64,000 nucleotides of DNA from an uncultured Methanobrevibacter sp. (GCA_900320515.1 ONSJ01000001.1:62001-126000), one strand, 5' to 3'; positions 8,764-18,411 are shown, counted from the stretch's first letter. Notes: a model not told the origin generated them from the letters alone. Numbers and translations: made by a program.

Positions 8764-10284
8764 ATGGGATTATTTGACAGATTCAAGAAAAGCGATAACA
8801 AAAAAGAAAAACCCAAAAAGGAAGAGAAGGTAATTCCTGATGATTTGGAAATTGATGAGGATCAATTGGTTTTGAAGGACATAGCAATAAACAGCAAGGA
8901 CAGGTATGAAAGGGCGGCGGCCGCCGACCAGATTACCGACCAATATGTGGCTTTGGATTTGGCCAAAAACGTTAAGGACCGTGCAATCAGACTGATTGCA
9001 ATAAATAACGTTAAGGATGAGAGGCTTTTAAGGGATGCCGCTGAAAACTCCCAGTTTTTTGATGTGAGAAGCTTTGCATGGGAAAGGCTCGGCGAAAACA
9101 ACAAGTCAATTGCCGAAGTCGTAATCAATACAAAAAAGGGTCCGGAAGTTGATGAAATCTTTGAAAAGGTGGTTGATGAGGAAACCCTCAAATGGATTGC
9201 AATCGATGCGCAGGATAAACGATACAGAAATGCTGCCGTTGAAAAGATTGATGATGCCGATGTGTTGTATGACCTGGTCTTTAAGGCAAAGGACAAATCA
9301 ATCAGAAAGGCCTGTGTGGAAAAGGAAACATTCGTCAGTGAAGAGATGCTTCAAAAGGTGGTAATTGAGGATAATGACGAATCCGTTAAAATCGCTGCAG
9401 TCAAAAAGATTGAAGACGACAAATGTCTTGAAAACATTGCATTGAATGAGGACAACGCAAAAATAAGAACCCTGATTTTTGATAAGATTGATGATATAAA
9501 CATTTTAAGAGACATTGCCCTAAACTCCAAAAAAGCAGATGTGAGACTGGATTTGGTTAAAAAACTCGATGATGAGGATTTGCTGAAACAGATCGCCCTA
9601 AATGATTCAGACAAGATTGTCAGAAGCGAAGCCGTCAAAAAAATAACCGATGAAAAGGTTTTACTGGATGTCATTGCATCCGATGATGACAGGTTTGTCC
9701 GCCAGATTGCTGTTAAAAGCATTTCCAATCCAGATGACCTGGTTAAGATTGCTCTTGAGGATGATGATCAGTTTGTAAGAAATCATGCTATAACAAACCC
9801 TGCAATAACAAGTGAAGATGATTTTACGTATGTTGCAATCAATTCAACACATGAGGAGGTGGCTTTAGAAGCATTAAGCCACATCACTGAAGAGAAAAAT
9901 TTCATTGAAATTTTGAAAAATGCTAAATTGGATTCCATAAGCAAAGCCACTCTTGACAATATCGACGATTTGGAAACATTAATCAGGATTGTCCTTGCAA
10001 ATGAGGATGAAGAATTCTCCCTTAAGGCATTGAATAAAATCAAAGTCGAAAAATGCTTGTTTAAAATTTATGAACAGGGTATATCTGAAAATATCTCCGT
10101 CAGGGCGGTATCTTTAATCAAGAACCAGAAGATGCTGACAGACATTGCAAGAAATGCTTCAGCCTGGAGAATCCGTGAAGTCGCCGTTAAAAAGATAGTG
10201 AGTAAGAAAGTCCTGAAGGATATCTCACTGAATGATGAAAATGAATACGTAAGGGAAGTAGCCAAAAAGAGAATGAATCTATAA
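8764..10284 (+). CDS. HEAT-repeat-like scaffold protein
   Basis: 506 residues. After a lysine-rich N-terminus (FDRFKKSDNKKEKPKKEEK) the protein is a chain of about 18-20 degenerate repeats of roughly 22-25 residues, of the form L-x-x-I-A-L/I-N-x(4)-V-R-x-x-A-V-x-K-I-x-D-x-x-x-L, i.e. PBS-lyase/HEAT-like alpha solenoid. No catalytic motif is seen. Expected to bind proteins in the cytoplasm. Starts 1 nt after the YprB-like exonuclease stop, so the two are co-translated and possibly partners. Its end overlaps the convergent EFR1 gene by 6 bp. Confidence 0.8.
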   Translation: MGLFDRFKKSDNKKEKPKKEEKVIPDDLEIDEDQLVLKDIAINSKDRYERAAAADQITDQYVALDLAKNVKDRAIRLIAINNVKDERLLRDAAENSQFFDVRSFAWERLGENNKSIAEVVINTKKGPEVDEIFEKVVDEETLKWIAIDAQDKRYRNAAVEKIDDADVLYDLVFKAKDKSIRKACVEKETFVSEEMLQKVVIEDNDESVKIAAVKKIEDDKCLENIALNEDNAKIRTLIFDKIDDINILRDIALNSKKADVRLDLVKKLDDEDLLKQIALNDSDKIVRSEAVKKITDEKVLLDVIASDDDRFVRQIAVKSISNPDDLVKIALEDDDQFVRNHAITNPAITSEDDFTYVAINSTHEEVALEALSHITEEKNFIEILKNAKLDSISKATLDNIDDLETLIRIVLANEDEEFSLKALNKIKVEKCLFKIYEQGISENISVRAVSLIKNQKMLTDIARNASAWRIREVAVKKIVSKKVLKDISLNDENEYVREVAKKRMNL

Positions 10285-11034
10285 ATAGAATTCAGGCTCT
10301 TTTCTTTCGCTGTTTGCTTTCTCAAAATCAGGTTTTTTCGCTTCAAAGGCAGCTCCTGAAAACTTACGTGCATCTTCTGGGCATATTGAAATGCATGCTG
10401 TGCACCTTGAACATGAATTAAGGTCTGTTTCAATAGGGTCATCTTCGGGTATCGCTTTTTCAGGACAGATTGAAACACAATCATAACAGAAGGCACACAC
10501 TGTCTCATCACAGCTTATCTCAAATGGCAGCTGCTTGTAATCTGTGTATGGTATGTTTCCCGGAATTTCGGATTCCAATGATTCGTTTGACTCTAATTTT
10601 TTGATGCATTTTTCACTGAATTCATCAATTTTTTTCAAATCGCTGTCATCAGGTCTTCCGACAGCAACGCCATCAAATATGGAATGATGGGAAACAGTGG
10701 AAGCGGCAGCTATTACATTAAAGTTATTTTCCCTTAACAAATCTGTTAATTCAAGCAGGGAATCAGTAACATGGGCATTGCCGTAGTTGACGACTGCAAT
10801 TGCAGGTGTGTCATTTCCCTTGATTTTTGATAATCTCTCACGTGCGGTTTTTGGTAGCCTTCCGGCAAAAACGGGCATCACTACAACTGCAACATCCTCG
10901 CTTTTCAATTCCTTTTCAGAGTTGAATATGAGCAGGTTGTAAATCTCCTTTTCCTGGCTAAAATTACCAGCTATCCTGTCACCTACTTTTTGGCTGGTTC
11001 CTGATGGACTGAAAAATATTTCAACAATAGACAT
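10279..11034 (-). CDS. EFR1-family flavodoxin/ferredoxin protein
   Basis: 251 residues. Flavodoxin-like N-terminal domain (FFSPSGTSQKVGDRIA phosphate loop at about 8-23, MPVFAGRLP, VNYGNA) followed by two 4Fe-4S motifs, CAFCYDCVSICP and CSRCTACISICP, near residues 180-220. This is the EFR1 (ferredoxin plus flavodoxin) arrangement; such proteins carry electrons between FMN and iron-sulfur partners, but the physiological partner is unknown. Short acidic/basic tail at the C-terminus. ATG at 11034 is preceded by GGTGATATT on the minus strand. Confidence 0.88.
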   Translation of the reverse strand: MSIVEIFFSPSGTSQKVGDRIAGNFSQEKEIYNLLIFNSEKELKSEDVAVVVMPVFAGRLPKTARERLSKIKGNDTPAIAVVNYGNAHVTDSLLELTDLLRENNFNVIAAASTVSHHSIFDGVAVGRPDDSDLKKIDEFSEKCIKKLESNESLESEIPGNIPYTDYKQLPFEISCDETVCAFCYDCVSICPEKAIPEDDPIETDLNSCSRCTACISICPEDARKFSGAAFEAKKPDFEKANSERKEPEFYL

Positions 11035-11105
11035 AATATCACCTATATTATATTGTATAGAAACTATTTAATAATATTAAATTTAAAAAATAATTTGGTG
11101 ATAAG

Positions 11106-12134
11106 ATGGAATTAATGAGAGAGCTATCTTTGGCGCCAGGTGTATCTGGCAGTGAAGAGAAAATAGCTGAAATTATTACACGCGAATTAAAAGATGTAGC
11201 CGATACAATTGAAACTGACAGCATGGGAAACCTCATTGCAACCAAAAAAGGCGAAAAGAAAGCGCCTAAAGTAATGCTTGCTTCCCACATGGATGAAATC
11301 GGTTTGATGGTAAGATACATTGACGATAACGGTTTTATTAAGTTTTCAAACATTGGCGGAATAAATGATCAGATGTTAATGAACCAAACTGTAACCGTTC
11401 ACTCTTCTGTAGGTAAACCTATTGTTGGAGTAATCGGTTCAAAACCGCCACACGTAACAAGTCCTGAAGAGAGAAAAAAGGTTGTCAAATCTGATGACAT
11501 GTTCATTGACATCGGAGCCAAGGACAAGGAAGAAGCAGAAAAGATGGTGAGAATCGGAGACAAGATGACTTTCAACTCACTATTTGTGGAATATCCAAAT
11601 AATCTAATCATGGGTAAGGCTTTGGACAATCGTGTAGGCTGTTATGTGATGATGGAAGTCTTAAAAAGGGTCAATACCAGAGCCACCGTCTATGGTGTAG
11701 GTACAGTTCAGGAAGAGGTTGGCCTTAAAGGAGCCAAAACATCAGCATTCAAATTGAATCCGGACCTTGCAATTGCACTTGACGTGACCTTATCAGGTGA
11801 CCATCCTGGAATCAAGCCTGAAGAGGCACCTGTCGTTATGGGCAAAGGGCCTGCCATAATTTTGGCAGATGCCAGCGGAAGAGGTATTTTAACCCAGCAA
11901 TCCGTCAAGGACATGCTTATAAAAGCGGGTGATGAAAACGAGATTCCATATCAATTGGAGGTAAGTGACGGCGGTACCACTGACGGAACTGCAATTCACT
12001 TGACTCGTGAAGGAATTCCTACAGGTGTTTTATCCGTTCCTACCCGTTACATACACACTCCTGTAAGCGTATGTAGCATGGAAGATATAGAAAACACCAT
12101 TCAATTAATTACCGAAGCTATAAACAACTTATAG
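11106..12134 (+). CDS. M42 family aminopeptidase
   Basis: 342 residues, usual for M42 metallopeptidases, which form tetrahedral dodecamers that trim peptides in the cytoplasm. Visible metal/catalytic motifs: [11 protein letters not shown] (His/Asp near residues 60-65), ALDNRVGCY (Asp near 180), [11 protein letters not shown] (Glu pair near 205), [12 protein letters not shown] (Asp near 225), and RYIHTPV (His near 320). GGTGATAAG upstream fits the ATG at 11106. Single gene, divergent from EFR1. Annotated in many genomes as endoglucanase, which is misleading. Confidence 0.93.
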   Translation: MELMRELSLAPGVSGSEEKIAEIITRELKDVADTIETDSMGNLIATKKGEKKAPKVMLASHMDEIGLMVRYIDDNGFIKFSNIGGINDQMLMNQTVTVHSSVGKPIVGVIGSKPPHVTSPEERKKVVKSDDMFIDIGAKDKEEAEKMVRIGDKMTFNSLFVEYPNNLIMGKALDNRVGCYVMMEVLKRVNTRATVYGVGTVQEEVGLKGAKTSAFKLNPDLAIALDVTLSGDHPGIKPEEAPVVMGKGPAIILADASGRGILTQQSVKDMLIKAGDENEIPYQLEVSDGGTTDGTAIHLTREGIPTGVLSVPTRYIHTPVSVCSMEDIENTIQLITEAINNL

Positions 12135-12190
12135 CTTACTCTTTTTTTCTTTTTATATTATAAATCAGATTTTTCATAAAACACATACTA

Positions 12191-12215
12191 TTTATATGAT
12201 AATGTTCAACATTAT
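12191..12215 (+). promoter_or_regulatory. TATA box followed by a 17-bp perfect palindrome
   Basis: TTTATATG (12191-12198) is followed directly by ATAATGTT-C-AACATTAT (12199-12215), two perfect 8-bp arms around one base. The palindrome lies where RNA polymerase binds before the start codon at 12233, a typical repressor operator position. The gene also has AAGGTG at 12220-12225 as ribosome binding site. Confidence 0.5.
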
Positions 12216-12232
12216 TTTGAAGGTGTTTAATT

Positions 12233-13096
12233 ATGTGTAAAAATCATATTACAATTATGATTATCAGTACCATTCCTGACATGTTTGGTGAACATTATTA
12301 TTTCATTAAGGAAGTTTTTCCACAATTGAAGGAGATTTGCAACAGCCATGACATTGACTTGGAGTATATTGACCTGTTCTTTTCTATGTCTGAAGAGGAA
12401 TTCAAAACCTGCAGGTCCATACAAAAATATTTCAATTCAATTGATTCCGACAGGACTTTCTATATCTGTTTCAGGGGCCAGAAATTGGGTTGTGTCCCTA
12501 CTCCTGCAGACATTGACAAGATGACTCTGGATGAATATCCCGAACTTGTGGATTATATAGGAGATACTTCATTTACGGAATTGACAGTAATGCATGCATT
12601 GCATCCCTTTGAAAAATATGATAATGGAAATGCCCAGTCATTGCCTCCGGTAAGGCATTCCTTTTTCTACTTTAGGAATGACGATTACCTGAATGAATTG
12701 TCCGATTCCCAAAAGGAAATCTATACCTGCGGACATTGTGATGATGAATTTGTCCATGACCTTAAGCTTGCCATGGCCAAGGATCTGGTCTTTCATGACA
12801 AGCGTGAATTTGACAAGCTGAAAGATAACGTGTCAAACATTAACATCAGACGTTATGATGGTGTATGGGATAATAATTTGGTATTAAGTGATTTGTTGAA
12901 TAAATATATTGAAGAATATGTTGAAATAAATGATATGTCTATCGAAGATTTGCCGGATTATTATGATAATTTCCCTATTCTCAATTCAAAAGGATGTTTT
13001 AATGATTTCAGTATTGATGGCAATTCCTTAAAGGACATTATAATTGAGGATTTTGTCAATGAATTGAAACTTGAGTTTCCTCAAAAATTTAAGTAG
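12233..13096 (+). CDS. DUF4062-like (STAND/NACHT N-terminal type) protein, stand-alone
   Basis: 287 residues. The N-terminus IMIISTIPDMFGEHYYFIKEVFPQLKEIC followed by IDLEYIDLFFSMSEEE matches the pattern of DUF4062-type domains (FISSTFxDMxxERxxLxxxVFPxLxxxC, then a DxRWGxTEE segment) that usually sit in front of NACHT/TPR modules in eukaryotes and bacteria. Here the canonical RWG is replaced by FFS and no NTPase or repeat domain follows; the rest (ICFRGQKLGCVP, acidic C-terminal half) also fits that family. No membrane segment. Function unknown; inference only that it could be a sensor or defence component. Single gene with a palindromic operator. Confidence 0.55.
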   Translation: MCKNHITIMIISTIPDMFGEHYYFIKEVFPQLKEICNSHDIDLEYIDLFFSMSEEEFKTCRSIQKYFNSIDSDRTFYICFRGQKLGCVPTPADIDKMTLDEYPELVDYIGDTSFTELTVMHALHPFEKYDNGNAQSLPPVRHSFFYFRNDDYLNELSDSQKEIYTCGHCDDEFVHDLKLAMAKDLVFHDKREFDKLKDNVSNINIRRYDGVWDNNLVLSDLLNKYIEEYVEINDMSIEDLPDYYDNFPILNSKGCFNDFSIDGNSLKDIIIEDFVNELKLEFPQKFK

Positions 13097-13117
13097 GATA
13101 GATTATTTGAATCTATC
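13097..13117. terminator. Hairpin between convergent genes
   Basis: Perfect 8-bp stem GATAGATT/AATCTATC with 5-nt loop, directly after the stop of the 12233 gene and overlapping the last codons of trmO on the other strand. Confidence 0.5.
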
Positions 13118-13612
13118 ATCTGACTTTTGTGACTTTGCCTTTTGGTGTTTGGTTTCAAACCATCCTATTTTCAGCTCATCTATGGTGTCCTCGTATAGTT
13201 GTGGCACATAGGGCTTTATGTCAAGAAGCGGTGTTCCGTCCAATATGTCAACGTTTTCTATGTGGATGGTGTTTCCTTCAACTTTTTTTACTTTAACGAC
13301 ACTCATTCCGATTCTGTTTGGCCTTTTTGGTGATCTTGTTGCAAACACTCCGTGTGTGTCGTTGTCCATGAACGGCTTTACCTCAAGCATGTATCCATCA
13401 ACTTTGTGAAGCAGATAGATTAGATGGATGTGTGAAAAGTCACCCAAATCTTTCAGGCCATCAACATATTTGTCCTTGATTTCAATTGTACCTTTAATTC
13501 CTTTTGCGCCTGTTGGCTGGATTGGCATTCCCTCAATTTCTTTGAACTGGGTATGGATAGTGCCAATTGATTCTAATTCAATATTCATGTTTATTATATT
13601 CGTCATTATCAT
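13103..13612 (-). CDS. trmO: tRNA (N6-threonylcarbamoyladenosine37-N6)-methyltransferase TrmO
   Basis: 169 residues. TrmO/TsaA (YaeB) family beta-barrel methyltransferase: LESIGTIHTQFKEIEGMPIQP at the N-terminus, DFSHIHLIYLLHKVD, and the hallmark GVFATRSPKRPNRIGMSVVKV. Family function: SAM-dependent N6-methylation of t6A37 in ANN-decoding tRNA. Several ATG codons occur within the first 8 codons (13612, 13606, 13588); none has a strong ribosome binding site, so the start is uncertain by up to 8 residues. Divergent from the Mop genes. Confidence 0.88.
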   Translation of the reverse strand: MIMTNIINMNIELESIGTIHTQFKEIEGMPIQPTGAKGIKGTIEIKDKYVDGLKDLGDFSHIHLIYLLHKVDGYMLEVKPFMDNDTHGVFATRSPKRPNRIGMSVVKVKKVEGNTIHIENVDILDGTPLLDIKPYVPQLYEDTIDELKIGWFETKHQKAKSQKSDDRFK

Positions 13613-13628
13613 TATTAAAACTTACTTT

Positions 13629-13709
13629 TTCGATATGAAGCATTTCAGGTAATCGATTAAAAAAGTCTTTATTTGCCAAAATACGAAACATTTATATACA
13701 ATTCGATAT
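13629..13709 (+). promoter_or_regulatory. Mop promoter with repeated TTCGATAT sites
   Basis: TATA box TTTATATA at 13691-13698. TTCGATAT occurs at 13629-13636 and again at 13702-13709; an inverted near-match (ATACGAA) lies at 13681-13687, so the box is bracketed by CGAA and TTCG. This may be an operator for a metal-dependent regulator shared with the divergent trmO; inference only. Confidence 0.4.
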
Positions 13710-13744
13710 AACATTATAACTGTAAAACACATTGAGGTGAAAAA

Positions 13745-13951
13745 ATGAAACTTAGTGCAAGAAATCAATTAGAAGGTAAAATTACAAATGTAGAACTTGG
13801 AGCCGTTATGGCTAATATTAAAATCGAAATTTCAGAACCTAATACAATTACCGCTGTTATAACTAAGGAATCAGCTGAAAACTTAGGTTTAAGCGAAGGT
13901 GATGATGTTACTGCTATCATCAAATCCACTGAAGTAATTATCGGTAAATAG
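13745..13951 (+). CDS. mop: Molybdopterin/molybdate-binding Mop (TOBE) protein, first copy
   Basis: 68 residues, a single Mop/TOBE domain with the family pattern SARNQLEGKI...GAVMANIKIE...ITAVITKESAENLGLxEGDDVTAIIKSTEVIIG. Stand-alone Mop proteins form hexamers that bind molybdate or tungstate in the cytoplasm and are thought to store or buffer the oxyanion. GAGGTGA at 13734-13740 is the ribosome binding site. The second copy follows 16 nt downstream. Methanogens need Mo or W for formylmethanofuran dehydrogenase, which explains the value of such a protein; MoaE lies nearby on the other strand. Confidence 0.9.
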   Translation: MKLSARNQLEGKITNVELGAVMANIKIEISEPNTITAVITKESAENLGLSEGDDVTAIIKSTEVIIGK

Positions 13952-13967
13952 ATTGGAGGCGTTTGAT

Positions 13968-14174
13968 ATGAAACTTAGTGCAAGAAATCAGTTAGAAGGT
14001 AAAATTGTCAGTGTTGACAAAGGTGCCGTTATGGCTAACATTAAAATTGAAGTGACTGAACCTAACACCATTACTGCAGTTATTACTAAAGAGTCTGCTG
14101 AAAAATTAGGTTTGGCTGAAGGCGATGACGTTACCGCTATCATAAAATCTACCGAAGTAATCATCGGCAAATAG
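13968..14174 (+). CDS. mop: Molybdopterin/molybdate-binding Mop (TOBE) protein, second copy
   Basis: 68 residues, same length as the preceding copy and differing at about ten positions, mostly in the loop VSVDKGAVMANIKIEVTEP and in KLGLAEGDD. ATG at 13968 is chosen because GGAGG at 13955-13959 precedes it and it aligns exactly with the first copy. A tandem duplication kept in one operon suggests either dosage or mixed oligomers. Confidence 0.9.
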   Translation: MKLSARNQLEGKIVSVDKGAVMANIKIEVTEPNTITAVITKESAEKLGLAEGDDVTAIIKSTEVIIGK

Positions 14175-14224
14175 ATTCAAAATATTATTTTTACATCTGG
14201 GGTTTTAAAAATAATTAAAAAATG

Positions 14225-14245
14225 CCATGACTTTTTCAGTCATGG
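14225..14245. terminator. Hairpin between mop and the moaE operon
   Basis: Perfect 8-bp stem CCATGACT/AGTCATGG with 5-nt loop. Read on the minus strand it is followed by a T-rich run (CATTTTTTAATTATTTTT), a good end for the moaE transcript; it may also stop mop transcription. Confidence 0.55.
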
Positions 14246-14266
14246 ATCAATACTAATTTTGTAGGA

Positions 14267-14401
14267 TTAATGTCCAAGGAATCCTAATAATATTAAAATA
14301 ACAAGAACGACGATTCCTGCTTTGAGGAGTGTTTTAAGGTTTTTAACTATTGCATATATGATAAGGAACACAATGATTATCCTTAGGATGTGCATCAACA
14401 T
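14267..14401 (-). CDS. 44-residue membrane protein downstream of moaE
   Basis: Short open frame with ATG at 14401 starting 4 nt after the moaE stop. The protein begins MLMHILRIIIVFLIIYAIVK, has a basic hinge NLKTLLKAG, then a second hydrophobic run VVLVILILLGFLGH. Two membrane helices joined by a positively charged turn make a plausible hairpin membrane protein. GGCGGAT overlapping the moaE stop serves as ribosome binding site, and the terminator hairpin at 14225-14245 follows. Not recognised as a known family; reality depends on conservation. Confidence 0.55.
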   Translation of the reverse strand: MLMHILRIIIVFLIIYAIVKNLKTLLKAGIVVLVILILLGFLGH

Positions 14402-14405
14402 GTGA

Positions 14406-14843
14406 TTATCCGCCTGCTAATATAGTTTTGGTACCTTCTTTTGAAATTTCCTCTTTTTTGAATTCAACATCATATTTGACGGTTTCAATAACTTCTTTCA
14501 GTGCATCGAGGGTTTCTCCACGGTGGGCACCAAGCACTGCAACTAAAAACAGCATGTCTCCGGTGTAAAACTCGCCGATGTAGTGAACTACGGATATTTC
14601 GTGAACGTTATATTTGATTTTAGCGTTTTCCACAATCTTTTCAATTTCGCTTTTTGTCTTTTCCTTGTCAGGGGTTGTCAAGATTAACTTTTCCAGGTTC
14701 ATGTTTTCTTCTTTTCCACGTACAATTCCTTCAAATGTGAAGATTGCACCTGAATAATCAATCTTTTTGTCTTTTTTTAATCCGGCAATTAGGTCTGCCA
14801 TTGTAACTTTGTCTTCTTTTGCTTCTATTACTCTTACAACCAT
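14406..14843 (-). CDS. moaE: Molybdopterin synthase catalytic subunit MoaE
   Basis: 145 residues. MoaE family: YSGAIFTFEGIVRG near residue 30, VHYIGEFYTGDMLFLVAVLGAHRGETLDAL near 85-115, and the lysine-containing VKYDVEFKKEE near 125-135 that lines the active site. MoaE with MoaD converts precursor Z (cPMP) to molybdopterin. No MoaD is seen in the window. GGAGAT precedes the ATG on the minus strand. It probably leads a two-gene unit with the 44-residue membrane protein. Confidence 0.93.
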   Translation of the reverse strand: MVVRVIEAKEDKVTMADLIAGLKKDKKIDYSGAIFTFEGIVRGKEENMNLEKLILTTPDKEKTKSEIEKIVENAKIKYNVHEISVVHYIGEFYTGDMLFLVAVLGAHRGETLDALKEVIETVKYDVEFKKEEISKEGTKTILAGG

Positions 14844-14893
14844 TGTTTCATCTCCAAGTAATATATTATATCAAAACTATTATATAACTATTG

Positions 14894-16152
<1,259 letters not shown>

Positions 16153-16240
16153 AAATATAACCTATTTAAATATCTGCCTAAACTTATATAAAGACTTTTC
16201 ACCAAAATTAATAACATAAGATATAATAGGAGTATTTTCA

Positions 16241-16921
16241 ATGGAAAATAAAAATATAATTATAATTGCAGTAGTAGTTGTAATAATTGCTATTTTGGGA
16301 GTTATATTTGCCACTGGAATATTGAACGGTGGTGAAAAGACAGCCGGAGTTACTACTCCATTCAAAACAGAATTTATGGAAGGTACCTTTGCTGGAAATG
16401 TTAGCTTAGAAAACGATAGTGAAAAATTCATGCACTCATACGAGGACAAGGAAAACAAGATAACATATAACATATCCACTGTTGACGATTCGGATGCCCT
16501 AATGGACATCTATTACCTCCAGGGTGTGATGAACCCTGAAAAACGCAGCTTCAATGGAAATGACTGGAATATCTACTTCACCCAGGCAGTTCAAGGAAAC
16601 GATTCAAATTCATCAGACAAGCCGATGAACATTATCATCTGCCAATCACAAGGTGAAAAACAGGGATATCTGATCTATATGATTATTGACGCCAAATCCA
16701 AAGTGAATGCAACACTCAATACATATGGTGAATCCTACACAGGCTTTGTCGAACCGCTGCTTAAAAGCATTACCTTAAAGGAAAGCAAAAACGTTCCTAA
16801 AATCTATGAGGAATTCGGATTGACAAAGGATCAGTTTAATCAGCAAATGGATCTGGTTAAGCAATATAAGGCGGGAAACACTTCTGTCTTGCAACAACAG
16901 CAAGAGGCTGCAGCTGAATGA
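16241..16921 (+). CDS. Membrane-anchored extracellular protein, PsbP-like pattern
   Basis: 226 residues. Short basic N-terminus and a single hydrophobic helix (about 5-27), then an extracellular domain with FKTEFMEGTFAGNVSLENDSEKFMHSYEDKENKITYNIST, a pattern seen in many small lipoprotein-like stress proteins of Methanobrevibacter. It ends in a Gln/Ala-rich tail (LQQQQEAAAE). No catalytic motif. The stop overlaps the Tsr3 start (ATGA), so the two are translated from one message although functionally unrelated as far as can be seen. Confidence 0.65.
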   Translation: MENKNIIIIAVVVVIIAILGVIFATGILNGGEKTAGVTTPFKTEFMEGTFAGNVSLENDSEKFMHSYEDKENKITYNISTVDDSDALMDIYYLQGVMNPEKRSFNGNDWNIYFTQAVQGNDSNSSDKPMNIIICQSQGEKQGYLIYMIIDAKSKVNATLNTYGESYTGFVEPLLKSITLKESKNVPKIYEEFGLTKDQFNQQMDLVKQYKAGNTSVLQQQQEAAAE

Positions 16922-17448
16922 GGATTACAGTTTTTCATGCAAATGAGTGCGACAAGAAAAAGTGCACAGCCATAAAACTGGCCAAAATGGGGAAATGCCG
17001 ACTAGTTGAAAATATCAACAAGATTCCTTCAGGTGCAATCGTACTCAATCCATATGCTGAAAAGGCTGTATCCTATGAAGACTACAGATATGTTCAAAGG
17101 AGAGGAATTGTAGGGCTTGACTGTTCCTGGAATGAGGTGTCAAGTTCTAAAAAATTCTTTTCACTTTCAAAATACCACCGATCATTACCTTTTTTGATAG
17201 CCACAAATCCCGTAAACTATGGAAAGGCATGTATCCTATCCACTGTTGAGGCAATCAGCGCCACACTTTACATCACACGTTTTAAAGAGGAGGCCATCGA
17301 TTTGATGGATGGATATAAGTGGGGCCACACTTTCATCGAACTGAACCATGACCTGCTTGAGGCATACAGTGAAGCAGACACCAGTGCAGAGGTCGTCAAG
17401 GTTCAAAATGAATTTTTAGCCGAGAAAGGCATTAATTCACAGGACTAA
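16918..17448 (+). CDS. tsr3: Tsr3-like rRNA aminocarboxypropyltransferase (DUF367)
   Basis: 176 residues, typical of archaeal DUF367/Tsr3. Family signatures include the N-terminal HANECDKKKCTAIKLAK, LNPYAEKAVS, GIVGLDCSWNEV, and RSLPFLIATNPVNYGKACILSTVEAISATL. Tsr3 transfers the 3-amino-3-carboxypropyl group of SAM to a hypermodified pseudouridine of small-subunit rRNA in eukaryotes; archaeal members are thought to do the same. The start overlaps the preceding stop by 4 bp. Confidence 0.92.
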   Translation: MRITVFHANECDKKKCTAIKLAKMGKCRLVENINKIPSGAIVLNPYAEKAVSYEDYRYVQRRGIVGLDCSWNEVSSSKKFFSLSKYHRSLPFLIATNPVNYGKACILSTVEAISATLYITRFKEEAIDLMDGYKWGHTFIELNHDLLEAYSEADTSAEVVKVQNEFLAEKGINSQD

Positions 17449-17541
17449 TTTTTTTCTTTTTGAAAGATTTTGCTTTGTATCAATGTTTAAATAATTTGAA
17501 ATTTAAAACTACAATTACATACCTTATTCGGAGTTTTTAAT

Positions 17542-18411
17542 ATGAATAAGAAAATTTTATCAATACTATTTTTATTAGTATTCCTTTGTGCAGTTGCACA
17601 TGTCAGTGCCGCTGAAATTTTTGATGATGCAGTCGCTTCTGACAACTCAGAAAACATCAGTCTGGAAGAGAATGCTGATGAAGATATGAAATTAAGCGAA
17701 GCTGCAAGTGATGTTTTAGCTAATGGCACTGAAGATGATTCAACAGAACCTCCAACCAACACAACTCCAGTTCCTGTTGTTGAAAAGTCAACAGCAGTCA
17801 TAAAGGCATCAAAAGCTAAAGTCGCTTATAAAAAGAGCACAAAATGGAAAATCAAATTGGTAGATTCTAAGAAAAATCCTATTGCAAAGACAAAGATCCT
17901 TTTAAAAATATATACCGGTAAAAAATTCAAGAAAGTTTCAGTATGGACAAATGCCCAAGGTGTAGCAACCTACAACACCAAATCACTAAAAGCAGGTACG
18001 CATAAGGTTGTGGCAAGCCTGGAGGATGACACCTATAATTTCAAGGTGGTTTCAACATCAATCAAGGTGATTAAACAGACTCCATTGAAGATATTTGCCA
18101 AAAAGACTACCATGAAGGAAGGGTCTCTTCTGACAATTGTGGTGATGAACAAGAAAACCAAAAAGCTGGTAAATGGTGTGAAACTCAAATTGCTGATTTA
18201 CACAGGCAAAAAATACAAAACCGTAACTGTAAAAACCAAAACATTCAATAAGCTTAAAGGAATGGCAGGTTATGCAACTAACCAGTTGAGTGTAGGTACA
18301 CATAAGGTTAAAATCGCACCGGTAAATTTCAAGTATAGCGGTTCCAAGAACGCCAGCTTAACCATCAAGAAAAGCGCTAAAAAGGTGGCCGGTTGGTCAA
18401 TGAAATTATGA
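17542..18411 (+). CDS. Secreted adhesin-like protein with two Lys-rich Ig-like repeats
   Basis: 289 residues. Clear signal peptide (MNKKILSILFLLVFLCAVAHVSAAE), acidic then Pro/Thr-rich linker (residues 25-90), then two related domains of about 95 residues. Each domain has a xTGKKFKKVSVWTN / YTGKKYKTVTVKTK strand and ends with a xLxAGTHKVVAS / QLSVGTHKVKIA turn, as in Big_1-like/Ig-like repeats of Methanobrevibacter adhesin-like proteins. Strongly basic, with no membrane anchor at the C-terminus, so it may bind the acidic cell surface. Single gene with its own promoter region. Confidence 0.75.
   Translation: MNKKILSILFLLVFLCAVAHVSAAEIFDDAVASDNSENISLEENADEDMKLSEAASDVLANGTEDDSTEPPTNTTPVPVVEKSTAVIKASKAKVAYKKSTKWKIKLVDSKKNPIAKTKILLKIYTGKKFKKVSVWTNAQGVATYNTKSLKAGTHKVVASLEDDTYNFKVVSTSIKVIKQTPLKIFAKKTTMKEGSLLTIVVMNKKTKKLVNGVKLKLLIYTGKKYKTVTVKTKTFNKLKGMAGYATNQLSVGTHKVKIAPVNFKYSGSKNASLTIKKSAKKVAGWSMKL

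Larger units (their letters stand above)
13745..14174 (+). repeat. Tandem gene duplication (two mop genes)
   Basis: The two 207-bp reading frames are direct repeats differing mainly at third codon positions, with a 16-nt spacer that provides a new ribosome binding site. Confidence 0.85.

Noticed and set aside
8862-9728. Long minus-strand frames opposite the HEAT-repeat gene
   Set aside because: Serine-rich antisense shadows produced by the repetitive, acidic plus-strand codons.
18058-18303. Minus-strand frame in the adhesin-like gene
   Set aside because: Antisense shadow of Lys-rich repeats.
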